64,000 bases of DNA from Amycolatopsis jejuensis. GTDB taxonomy: Bacteria > Actinomycetota > Actinomycetes > Mycobacteriales > Pseudonocardiaceae. The position numbers and the translations under genes were made by a program. The stretch spans positions 310,001 to 374,000 of the forward strand of contig NZ_JNYZ01000005.1 of assembly GCF_000717335.1 (NCBI RefSeq), written 5' to 3'. Shown one piece after another: positions 56,798 to 64,000 of the stretch. The notes below the pieces were generated by a model. The model worked only from the letters and a program-made list of their open reading frames with translations. It made no database searches and was not told the origin of the DNA. Position 1 is the first letter of the stretch, and each line of letters begins with the position of its first letter.

Positions 56798-58136
56798 CCT
56801 GGTGGTCCGAGGTGGCCGCGTGGTGACACACACCGGCGAGTTCCGGGGTGGGCTCGCGGTGTCCGGCGGACGCATTGCCGCAGTCGGCGCCGACGACCAG
56901 TTACCCCGTGGGGCAAGGGAAATCGACCTCGAAGGCCGGGTGCTGCTGCCCGGGGTGGTCGACCCGCATTGTCACCTCGGCGTGGATTACGACTACGACA
57001 GCGACATGCGCACCGAAACCGCGGCCGCAGCGCGGGGCGGGGTCACCACGGTGCTGCTTTACGCCCGTAATCCGAAACCCGGCTACGTGGATTTCTACCG
57101 TGAACGCCGGGCGCGCGGCGAGGCACAGTCGATGATCGATTTCGGGTTCCATTTCGGCATCCAGCGGCCCGAGCACATCGCGGAAATCCCGGAGATCGCC
57201 GAGGTCACCGGGGTGCAGTCGTTCAAATGTCACATGGGATACGAACCGGGCAACCCGATCGGGATCAATTCCTCGCCGGACGACTGGGTGTTCGGGGCCA
57301 TGCGGGCGGCGGCCAAGCTGCCGCGTGGCGTCGTTTCGGTGCATTGCGAGAACACCGCCCTCGCCGGAATGCTGAAAGACGAGATGAAGGCGACCGGCCG
57401 GACCGACCTCGCCGCCTACACCGAATCCCGGCCGCCGTTCGTGGAGGAGACCGCGATCCACGCGGTGATCCGGCTGGCGGAGCTGACCGGATGCCCGCTC
57501 TACATCGTGCACACCTCGGTCGCCGCCGGTCCCGGAATTGCCGCCGCGGCACGGGCTCGCGGGGTGGATGTCACGGTCGAAACCTGCCCGCATTACCTGA
57601 CGCGGACCGGTTACGACGAGGATCTCGATGCCACGGCGAAGATTTCGCCGCCGCTGCGGGACGCCGGCCAGCGGGCCGGACTGTGGAAAGCCTTGCTCGC
57701 CGGGCAGATCGGCACGATCGGCACCGACCACGTCCCGTTCCGCAAGAACGGCGGTGACGTGTGGGCGGAGAAGCCGGGCGTGGTGTCGTTCGCCTGGGAA
57801 CTGCCGCTGATGCTGCACCACGCGGTGCACGAACGCGGGCTCCCGCTTTCCGAACTGGTGCGGATGAACTCCTACACCCCGGCCCGGCAGTTCGGGCTCT
57901 ATCCGAAAAAGGGAGCTCTGCAGGTCGGCTCCGACGCCGACTTCGTGGTGGTCGATCTCGACGAGGAACGCGAGGTGCGGCACGACGGAAACGGGACCTG
58001 CCTGTGGGAGGGCTGGAAACTGCGCGGCTGGCCGGTGATGACCTTCGCCCGCGGCAGGCAGGTCTTCGACGGAACGGTGGACGAATCCGAACACGGCAAC
58101 GGACGCTGCGTGACGGTACCCGATTCGCAGCGGTGA
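56787..58136 (+). CDS. Cyclic amidohydrolase (D-hydantoinase/dihydropyrimidinase-like)
   Basis: A 449-residue binuclear metal hydrolase. The metal ligands are H61 and H63 in VVDPHCHLG, carboxylated lysine K147 in VQSFKCHMGY, H186 in VSVHCEN, H242 in YIVHTSVAAG and the aspartate in IGTDHVPFRKNGG. The C-terminus folds back into the small beta domain (ALQVGSDADFVVVDLDEE). It opens cyclic amides such as hydantoins, dihydropyrimidines or allantoin to N-carbamoyl acids. The isochorismatase-like enzyme could decarbamoylate the product and the enolase-type protein could racemise it. AAAAGGAG lies before the ATG. Confidence 0.92.
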   Translation: MPADLVVRGGRVVTHTGEFRGGLAVSGGRIAAVGADDQLPRGAREIDLEGRVLLPGVVDPHCHLGVDYDYDSDMRTETAAAARGGVTTVLLYARNPKPGYVDFYRERRARGEAQSMIDFGFHFGIQRPEHIAEIPEIAEVTGVQSFKCHMGYEPGNPIGINSSPDDWVFGAMRAAAKLPRGVVSVHCENTALAGMLKDEMKATGRTDLAAYTESRPPFVEETAIHAVIRLAELTGCPLYIVHTSVAAGPGIAAAARARGVDVTVETCPHYLTRTGYDEDLDATAKISPPLRDAGQRAGLWKALLAGQIGTIGTDHVPFRKNGGDVWAEKPGVVSFAWELPLMLHHAVHERGLPLSELVRMNSYTPARQFGLYPKKGALQVGSDADFVVVDLDEEREVRHDGNGTCLWEGWKLRGWPVMTFARGRQVFDGTVDESEHGNGRCVTVPDSQR

Positions 58137-58174
58137 GAAATTCCCCCGAATAGCGAACACGACGAGGTGTGGCT

Positions 58175-59443
58175 ATGTCCGAAAAGACAGAGACCGGCGT
58201 ACCCGCGGTGCCCGTGCGGGGCGGCTGGTACCGATCGCTTCAGGGCCCGGCGAAACCGGCCTTCATTTCCAGCGCGCTCGGCTGGGGACTCGATTCGTTC
58301 ACCTACATGATCTTCCCGCTCGCGCTCACCGCGATCGTGGCGGAATTCGGCCTGAGCGGCGCCGAAGCCGGATGGGCCGCGACCGCGACCCTGGTGGCGT
58401 CGGCGATCGGCGGCGCGGGTGCCGGGGTGATCGCCGACCGGATCGGCCGGGTCCGCACCCTGATGCTCGCCGTCGGGTTGTATTCCCTCTTCACGTTCCT
58501 CTGCGGGCTCGCCCCGAACTATCCGACGCTGATGGTGTTCCGCGTCCTGCTCGGCATCGGTTTCGGCGGGGAATGGGCCGCCGGTGCGCTGCTGATCAGC
58601 GAATTGTGCAATCCGGTTTACCGGGGCCGCATTCTCGGTGCGGTGGCCGCGTTCTGGAATGTGGGCTGGGGTACCGCGGTTTTGCTGTACAGCTTCTTGT
58701 TCAGCATTCTTCCGGCCGATGTCGGATGGCGGGTGATGTTCTGCATCGGCATTGCTCCCGCGGCACTGGTGCTCTACATCCGCCGCCGCGTGCCGGAACC
58801 GTCGTCGGTCGCGAAGCAGCGCTCCGAGGAGCGCCCCCGCTCGCCTTTCTTCGACATCTTCCGGCCGGGTACCTTGCGGATCACGATATTCGCCGCGCTG
58901 CTGGCCACCGGGGTACAGGGCGGGAACTACGCGATTTTCACCTGGCTTCCCGCCTACCTCAAGCAAACGCGGCACCTGACCGCGGTCGGCACCGGCAGCT
59001 ACCTCGCCGTGGTGATCGTTTCCGGGGTCATCGGCAGCCTGGTCGCGGGCAGCGTCAACGACCGGCTCGGCCGACGGCCGACGTTCGCGATCTTCTCGAT
59101 CGGCAGTGCGGCGCTCATTCTCGCCTATCTCGCCATCCCGACCGGAAACAACCTGGTACTGCTTCTCATCGGGGCGCCACTCGGATTCTTCTCGTCCGGC
59201 ATTTTCGCGGGCTTCGGCTCGTATCTCGCCGAGCTGTACCCGGTTTCCTGCCGCGGTGCCGGACAAGGATTCTGCTACAACTTCGGCCGTGCGATGGGCG
59301 CATTCTTCCCGGCACTGATCGGCTACCTGTCGGCGACGGTCGGTCTCGGCGGAGCCATGGCCTTCGCCGCCGCCGGATACCTGATCGCCTTGCTGTCACT
59401 GGCTTTCCTCCCGGAAACCAAGGGAAAACTGCTCACCGTGTGA
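58175..59443 (+). CDS. MFS transporter (acid:H+/sialate-type symporter)
   Basis: A 422-residue, 12-helix protein. GWGLDSFTYMIFPLALTAI in helix 1 carries the D of aromatic-acid symporters. The signature loops are AGVIADRIGRVRTLML, GIGFGGEWAAGALLISELCNPVYRGR and AGSVNDRLGRRPTF. FFSSGIFAGFGSYLAELYPVSCRGAGQGFCYNFGRAMG marks helices 10-11. It probably imports the substrate for the surrounding operon. The ATG at 58175 is preferred, as GAGG lies 8 bases before it. The hydantoinase gene ends 38 bases upstream. Confidence 0.92.
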   Translation: MSEKTETGVPAVPVRGGWYRSLQGPAKPAFISSALGWGLDSFTYMIFPLALTAIVAEFGLSGAEAGWAATATLVASAIGGAGAGVIADRIGRVRTLMLAVGLYSLFTFLCGLAPNYPTLMVFRVLLGIGFGGEWAAGALLISELCNPVYRGRILGAVAAFWNVGWGTAVLLYSFLFSILPADVGWRVMFCIGIAPAALVLYIRRRVPEPSSVAKQRSEERPRSPFFDIFRPGTLRITIFAALLATGVQGGNYAIFTWLPAYLKQTRHLTAVGTGSYLAVVIVSGVIGSLVAGSVNDRLGRRPTFAIFSIGSAALILAYLAIPTGNNLVLLLIGAPLGFFSSGIFAGFGSYLAELYPVSCRGAGQGFCYNFGRAMGAFFPALIGYLSATVGLGGAMAFAAAGYLIALLSLAFLPETKGKLLTV

Positions 59444-59463
59444 CCGGAATCCAGGAGAAACCC

Positions 59464-62400
59464 ATGCGTGACCCCGATTTCTCGCGCCGCCGGTTTCTGC
59501 ACGCGGCCGCGGGTTCCGCCGTCGTGGCCGGAACCGCGTCCTGGCCCGGCATCGCCGCGGCCGATCCGGCGATGCTTTCCTTCACCGCCGCGACCAACGG
59601 CGCGGCCACCCGGTCGGCCTCCGGTCAGCTGGTGGCCGAGATCCAGGGAATCCTGTGGTCGGTCCCGCGTGGCGGCGGGCGGGCGCGACAGCTCTGCGCG
59701 CCCGATCTCGAGCCGACCCGGCCGGTCTTCTCGCCGGACGGCCGGTCGGTCGCGGTGTCCGCCTACCGGGGCGGGACCTTCCACCTCTGGACCCTGCGGC
59801 CGGACGGTTCCGGCCTGACGCAGGTCACCGGCGGCTCCGGCGACGACCGGGGCCCCGCGTGGTCGCCGGACGGCACCCGGATCGCGTTCGCTTCCGATCG
59901 CAGTGCCGGCCTGGAACTGGGCAGCTCGTACCGGATCTGGGTGGTCGAGCCCGCGACCGGCCGGCTCACCCGGCTGACCGGCGGCGCGAACCAGAGCGGG
60001 CCACTGCAGGACGGTACGTGGGAGGATTTCGACCCGACGTGGTCCCCGGACGGCAAACGGGTGCTTTTCGTCCGGGCCAAGGCCATCGCGCCGGCCGGGC
60101 ACCAGGGTTCGATTGCCTGGGATCCGCGCACCATCGCGTCGGTGAGTGCCGACGGTCGCGGGCCGGTTGCCGTGGCACACGCGGAGCCGCTCGAGAAAGC
60201 GCAGGTGCTGGTCCCGGCGGTGAGCCCCGGCGGGAAGCTGGCGTACCTGCGGATCAGCTCGTCGTGCACGCTCGTCGTCGAAGGGCAGCCGGTGCCGGTC
60301 CCCGGTGACGTGGCGCCGGTGCCGCCGCGATGGGTCGGCGACGACCGGCTGCTGCTCACCGTGGACGGCAAGTTCCGGATCGTGTCCCTCTCCGGCGCGG
60401 CGGGGGAGGAGATCGCCTTTCGCGCCGAGCTGCCGGTCCGGCCGCCGCGGTACCGGACCAAGCAGTACGACCTCGCGGTCGGCGGGGTCCATCCGGTGCG
60501 CGCCATCCACCTGCCCGCGCTGTCGCCCGACGGTCGCCACGTTGCGTTCGCGGCCCTGAACTCCTTGTGGCTGGGCGACCTCGCGGGTGGACGCCCGCCT
60601 CGGCGAATCCTGCAGACCGGCCCCAGCCGCTACCTGCTGGGTCCCACCTGGAGCCCCGACGGACGCGCGCTGGTGTATGCCGACGACCGGGACGGCAGCT
60701 TTGCGGTGCGCCGTCGCGAGATCACCGACGGCAAGGAAACCGTGCTGGCGTCCGGCGGCCGGATCCTCGGCGCACTTTCGCCCGACGGGAAACGGCTGGC
60801 GAGCTTCGACATGGCTGCCGACCTGAAGATTCTCGACCTGGCCACCGGTGCGGAATCGACGGTCGGCACGCTGGCCGCCGGTGGTACGCCCGGCCGGCCG
60901 AGCTGGTCGCCGGACGGCCGCTACCTTGCGCTGTGCGACTTCACGCGCACGAACCTGCGGTTCCGCGAGGGCTACAACGTGCTCCGGATCGTCGACACGC
61001 ACGACGGCTCGACCCGCCTGCATCCGGTGGCGCCGGACCGTTCGGTGTCCGACCGCGGCGACTGCGGGCCGGTGTGGTCACCCGACGGCAGGCACTTCGC
61101 GGTCGTGGTGGAGTCGGCGCTGTGCCTGCTGCCGATCCGCGCCGACGGCACCCCGGCCGGACCACTGCGGCAGGTGAGCGGCGAACCGGCCGACCACCCG
61201 TCGTGGTCGGCGGACGGACGGCAGCTTCTCTATCTGTCAAACGGAAAACTGCGTCTCTTCGACGTATCCAGCGGCCGGATCCGCACGGTGCCGATGCCAC
61301 TGGACTACCGGCGGCCGACCCCGCCCGACACCGTGGTGCACGCCGGACAGCTTTGGGACGGAACGGGTACGGAGGTGCTCGAGGACGTCGACATCATGCT
61401 GCGCGGCGGCCGGATCGCCGCGGTGGAGCCACATCGCGCCGGACGGTCCGCGAAGGTGAAGGTGGACGCGTCGGCCCGCACCGTCGTCCCGGGGCTGTGG
61501 GACGCGCATACGCATCCGACGCCGTACACCTACGGCGCCCGGCAATCCGCGCTCCAGCTCGCCTATGGCGTCACGACCACGGTGTCGTTCGGTTATGCCG
61601 CCTACGAAACCGCCCGGTTGCGCGAGGCGATCGCGTCCGGTGAGCTGGTGGGTCCCCGGTTGCTGACCACCGGTGAGCTCGTGGACGGCAGCCGCGCTGC
61701 GCCGTACAGCAATTCCCGCGCCCACACCACGATCGAGGGCGTGCGGCGGACTCTGGCCCGTGGCCGCGCGCTGGACTGGGACTTCGTGAAGACCTACGTC
61801 CGCGCATCGGCTTCGGTGATGGCCGAGGCGACCCGGATCGCGCACGAGGAACTCGGCGTCCGGGTGGGCAGTCACGTGCTCGCGCCCGGGTTCGCCGTCG
61901 GCCAGGACCTGACGGCGCATCTGCAGGCGACGCAGCGGGCCGAGTACGGGCACGTGACGTCGGCGACCGGCCGGGCCGCCCAGGACGTCACCGAGATCTA
62001 TACGAGCGGGGCCTTCCACCTGGTCGCCACGCCGTTTTCGGCCGGGCCGCTCGTGGGTGCCGATCCGGCGCTGGCGAAGGACCCGCGGATCACGCGGCTG
62101 ATGCCGCCATCGGATGCGGCCCTGCTGCGGAAGGCCGCCGCCGCGCCACCGACGCCGGGTCAGCTGACCGCGCTCCGCACGGAAATGGAGATCTACCTGC
62201 GGCTGCTGTCGGCGGGCGGGCTGGTGGCGCTGGGCTCGGACCAGCCGAACGCGAGCATCGGACTCCACCTGCACCTGGCGTTGCGGGGCCTCCATCAATG
62301 CGGGTTGTCCCCGGCGGAAACCTTGCGTACCGCGACCGTCCTGCCCGCCCGCCTCTTCGGCCTGGACCAGGACCTCGGCACGGTGACCCCGGGCAAGTAC

Positions 62401-62529
62401 GCGGATCTCACGATCATCGACGGCGACCCGTTCACCGATTTCTCCACCTTGGTACGCACCGAATCGGTGGTCCGCGCCGGGACGCTGTTCACGCAGCGGG
62501 AACTGGTCGACGCGTATCCCGCGCCGTAG
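59464..62529 (+). CDS. Tat-exported TolB/PD40 beta-propeller plus amidohydrolase
   Basis: A 1021-residue protein with a twin-arginine signal SRRRFLHAAAGSAVVAGTAS (7-26), so it is probably folded and exported. Residues about 60-640 are WD40-like PD40 propeller repeats (multiple FSPDGRS, WSPDGTRIAFASD, WSPDGKRVLF, LSPDGRHVAFA). Residues about 650-1010 are an amidohydrolase barrel: TVVPGLWDAHTHPTPY (HxH), TYVRASASVMAEATRIAHEELGVRVGSHVLAPG, GSDQPNASIGLHLHLAL (Asp), and NLGTVTPGKYADLTIID-like end. It may cut an amide or cyclic substrate outside the cell before uptake by the MFS transporter, encoded 20 bases upstream. Confidence 0.92.
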   Translation: MRDPDFSRRRFLHAAAGSAVVAGTASWPGIAAADPAMLSFTAATNGAATRSASGQLVAEIQGILWSVPRGGGRARQLCAPDLEPTRPVFSPDGRSVAVSAYRGGTFHLWTLRPDGSGLTQVTGGSGDDRGPAWSPDGTRIAFASDRSAGLELGSSYRIWVVEPATGRLTRLTGGANQSGPLQDGTWEDFDPTWSPDGKRVLFVRAKAIAPAGHQGSIAWDPRTIASVSADGRGPVAVAHAEPLEKAQVLVPAVSPGGKLAYLRISSSCTLVVEGQPVPVPGDVAPVPPRWVGDDRLLLTVDGKFRIVSLSGAAGEEIAFRAELPVRPPRYRTKQYDLAVGGVHPVRAIHLPALSPDGRHVAFAALNSLWLGDLAGGRPPRRILQTGPSRYLLGPTWSPDGRALVYADDRDGSFAVRRREITDGKETVLASGGRILGALSPDGKRLASFDMAADLKILDLATGAESTVGTLAAGGTPGRPSWSPDGRYLALCDFTRTNLRFREGYNVLRIVDTHDGSTRLHPVAPDRSVSDRGDCGPVWSPDGRHFAVVVESALCLLPIRADGTPAGPLRQVSGEPADHPSWSADGRQLLYLSNGKLRLFDVSSGRIRTVPMPLDYRRPTPPDTVVHAGQLWDGTGTEVLEDVDIMLRGGRIAAVEPHRAGRSAKVKVDASARTVVPGLWDAHTHPTPYTYGARQSALQLAYGVTTTVSFGYAAYETARLREAIASGELVGPRLLTTGELVDGSRAAPYSNSRAHTTIEGVRRTLARGRALDWDFVKTYVRASASVMAEATRIAHEELGVRVGSHVLAPGFAVGQDLTAHLQATQRAEYGHVTSATGRAAQDVTEIYTSGAFHLVATPFSAGPLVGADPALAKDPRITRLMPPSDAALLRKAAAAPPTPGQLTALRTEMEIYLRLLSAGGLVALGSDQPNASIGLHLHLALRGLHQCGLSPAETLRTATVLPARLFGLDQDLGTVTPGKYADLTIIDGDPFTDFSTLVRTESVVRAGTLFTQRELVDAYPAP

Positions 62530-62548
62530 GGAACCGGGCTACGGCGCG
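62520..62548. terminator. Bidirectional hairpin between convergent genes
   Basis: CGCGCCGTAG (62520-62529) and CTACGGCGCG (62539-62548) form a perfect 10-base stem with a 9-base loop. The stop codon of the plus-strand amidohydrolase (TAG 62527-62529) and of the minus-strand DUF3159 gene (CTA 62539-62541) are both in the stem. It lacks a U-tract, as is common for actinomycete terminators, and would serve both directions. Confidence 0.75.
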
Positions 62549-63174
62549 AAGCCGGTCCGGCTGCGCGGCGGGGCTTTCCGGAGAACTCGCCAGGAAAGAT
62601 ACGCACACACCCCCGCCGCGGGAGCCCCGCCGAGAATTGTTGCGGTGATGCCCAGCGCGGTGGCTTGTTCGGTGAGATACAGGGGTACCAGAATCAGCGC
62701 CGCAACCGTGGATTTCACGGCGAAGAATGCTGTGCAGATCCGGTATTGCCGTCGCCGCACGGGGTCTCGCCGCCAGCTGAAGCGTTCGCCGCGTGCTGCG
62801 CCAATTGCCAAGCCGACGGCTGGCCAACCTACGGCGATCGACAACAGGAGCAGCACCGCTCCGCCGGACTGCATGAGCACGGCGGTCAGGTAGAAATCCA
62901 CTGCGCGGCCGGTGCTTCCGGCCAGCACTGCCGACAACCCCACCACGCCGAGTCCGATCGCTGCCGACCAGAATTTTCGTTCGGTCCACACCCGGATCAC
63001 GGCGAGGACCGCCACTGCGCCGACCGCGATCAGCGCTGAAGTCAGTACCTGGCCGGTCAGCAGGTAAGCGAGCAGGAAAACGATCCGGGAAGCGACGGCT
63101 TCGGCGACCGTGCGCCAGCCGCCGACGGCATCGAAAAGGGACAGGGATCTGCGAGTCAATACCGAGAAGGTCAT
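62539..63174 (-). CDS. DUF3159 family membrane protein
   Basis: A 211-residue protein with about five membrane helices. DUF3159 features are FDAVGGWRTVAEAVASRIVFLLAYLLTG (start), TGRAVDFYLTAVLMQSGGAVLLLLS (about 88-112) and SIAVGWPAVGLAIGAARGERFSWRRDPVRRRQYRICTAFF (about 111-150). The family has no known function and is typical of actinobacteria. The ATG overlaps the flavin monooxygenase stop by 4 bases, so both are cotranscribed on the minus strand. It ends against the bidirectional hairpin. Confidence 0.82.
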   Translation of the reverse strand: MTFSVLTRRSLSLFDAVGGWRTVAEAVASRIVFLLAYLLTGQVLTSALIAVGAVAVLAVIRVWTERKFWSAAIGLGVVGLSAVLAGSTGRAVDFYLTAVLMQSGGAVLLLLSIAVGWPAVGLAIGAARGERFSWRRDPVRRRQYRICTAFFAVKSTVAALILVPLYLTEQATALGITATILGGAPAAGVCAYLSWRVLRKAPPRSRTGFAP

Positions 63175-64000
63175 GCGCTCGCCATTTCGGGAAAACTGGT
63201 GCGGCGTAACGCTTCCTCGTAATCGCCGATTGCGGTGTGCAATTCCTGCTCGCCCCTTTCGGCTCGGACCAGGGCGTCCCGGAGGTGCAGTGCGTCGCGC
63301 ATCGCCAGGTTGCCGCCGAAGCCGGGGGCGAGGTGGATGGCGTCGCCGAGGAGGGTCACGGGCGTCGGCGGCCACGCGGGCATTGGCGGGATGATCCCGA
63401 TCCGCAGCGCGACCGTGGTGTCCGGCCAGGCGCTGTCGACCACCGTCTGCAGGACCGGCGGCAGACCCGCGGCGGCCTCGCCGAGCCGGTCTTGAGTGGT
63501 CGGGATCGCCCACATCAGGTAATCCTCGACGTCGGTCATCGCGCACGCGGGCAGCCACCGTTCCCGTGCTGCCGCAGGTGATTCGGTGAAGCGCAGCAGG
63601 CCGAGCGCCATCGTCTTCCCGCGGACCTGCACGCTGGTCGCGTTGTGGCCGATCAGTTCTGGCAGCCCGGTACTTTCGACCGCGCTCAGCGGCGCCGCGC
63701 CCATCAGCATGCGTTTGCCGGTGTCGATCACGTGCACGTCGGGCAGCCGCTGCCGCCGGACGGCCGAGCCGACGCCGTCCGCGCCGACCAGCACGTCGGC
63801 GTAGTCGGTGGTGCCGTCGGCGAAATGCACCCGGACGCCGCCTTCCCGATTCTCGAATTGCGTGAGTTCTTTGTCGAAGTGCACGACGTCGTCCAGCCCA
63901 GTCAGGAGTATTTCCCGCAGCAGCGGCCGGTGCGCCTGCCTGCCCGGCCGGGCCCGCGGGCCGGCTCCCGTGACGGCCAGCCGTCCGTCCACTTCGGACA
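63171..64000 (-). CDS. FAD-dependent monooxygenase, 5' end beyond the window
   Basis: At least 276 residues of a PHBH-type flavoprotein monooxygenase; the start lies past base 64000. Visible are VLVGADGVGSAVRR (the DG motif, about 80 residues from the window edge) and PVTLLGDAIHLAPGFGGNLAMRDALHLRDALV (the GD FAD-ribityl motif and helix), in the order expected of this class. The first FAD-binding GxGxxG is not in the window. The preceding pairing loop (LLREILLTGLDDVVHFDKEL) is intact. The substrate is unknown, possibly an aromatic hydroxylated by NAD(P)H and O2. Confidence 0.9.
   Translation of the reverse strand, partial: SEVDGRLAVTGAGPRARPGRQAHRPLLREILLTGLDDVVHFDKELTQFENREGGVRVHFADGTTDYADVLVGADGVGSAVRRQRLPDVHVIDTGKRMLMGAAPLSAVESTGLPELIGHNATSVQVRGKTMALGLLRFTESPAAARERWLPACAMTDVEDYLMWAIPTTQDRLGEAAAGLPPVLQTVVDSAWPDTTVALRIGIIPPMPAWPPTPVTLLGDAIHLAPGFGGNLAMRDALHLRDALVRAERGEQELHTAIGDYEEALRRTSFPEMASA

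Noticed and set aside
1..64000. tRNA genes, integrase or transposase marking a genomic island
   Set aside because: No cloverleaf with a 3' acceptor pattern and no recombinase or transposase protein was seen on either strand.

Overview
The window is high-GC DNA from a filamentous-type actinomycete. The evidence is the strong G/C third-position bias, many GTG starts, dense ATGA/GTGA stop-start overlaps, and the gene families present (F420-type luciferase-like oxidoreductases, DUF3159, PaaX, HxlR and FCD-GntR regulators). A Pseudonocardiales host such as Amycolatopsis is my inference; nothing here proves the genus. I see no rRNA, tRNA, insertion sequence, CRISPR array or replication origin. The window is almost entirely accessory catabolism, transport and local regulation.

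Layout. 1-580: decayed C-terminal copies of the neighbouring MFS transporter gene plus an oxidase scrap. 0.6-7.1 kb: a GlxA/AraC regulator with its likely regulon (HD-EthD-old yellow enzyme and RidA-MFS units), plus an MHS transporter. 7.3-11.5 kb: a thiolase, acyl-CoA ligase and two SDRs. 11.5-14.9 kb: a small helical protein, a two-component system, a small membrane protein and a frameshifted HxlR regulator. 15-20.3 kb: a molybdopterin oxidoreductase with PaaX, an SDR and an MFS transporter. 20.4-23.8 kb: an FCD-GntR regulator and a dadA/ocd pair that share an operator. 24-29.4 kb: a penicillin-acylase-type Ntn hydrolase, a SnoaL protein and two luciferase-like proteins. 29.4-34.4 kb: a three-subunit molybdenum hydroxylase split over both strands, with an unfamiliar regulator. 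34.5-44.1 kb: a DUF1028 protein, then a translationally coupled amine/guanidino operon (copper amine oxidase, two permeases, ureohydrolase, ABC importer). 44.2-47.7 kb: a DauR-type regulator with ocd and a D-threonine-aldolase-like enzyme, then a methyltransferase. 47.8-62.5 kb: two back-to-back units that look like one pathway for an amide, hydantoin or guanidino-type compound. They comprise two deaminase-like amidohydrolases plus GntR, and opposite them an M24 protein, 4-OT tautomerase, isochorismatase-VOC fusion, enolase-superfamily enzyme, opine dehydrogenase, DpaA-like protein, hydantoinase, MFS transporter and a Tat-exported propeller-amidohydrolase. 62.5-64 kb: a DUF3159 membrane protein and a partial flavin monooxygenase.

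Two themes stand out. First, several regulators can be tied to targets by repeated operator sequences: a 35-bp GlxA box present twice, a GTRC-NATN-GCAC box shared by the GntR gene and ocd, and a 16-bp box repeated in inverted orientation at divergent promoters. Second, between 14 and 35.3 kb at least five genes carry in-frame minisatellites or low-complexity inserts (10-, 7-, 7- and 13-residue units, plus one 96-residue insert). The most striking amplifies what looks like a conserved family motif of a DUF1028 protein. The 51.3-62.5 kb operon is the best candidate for an undescribed pathway.
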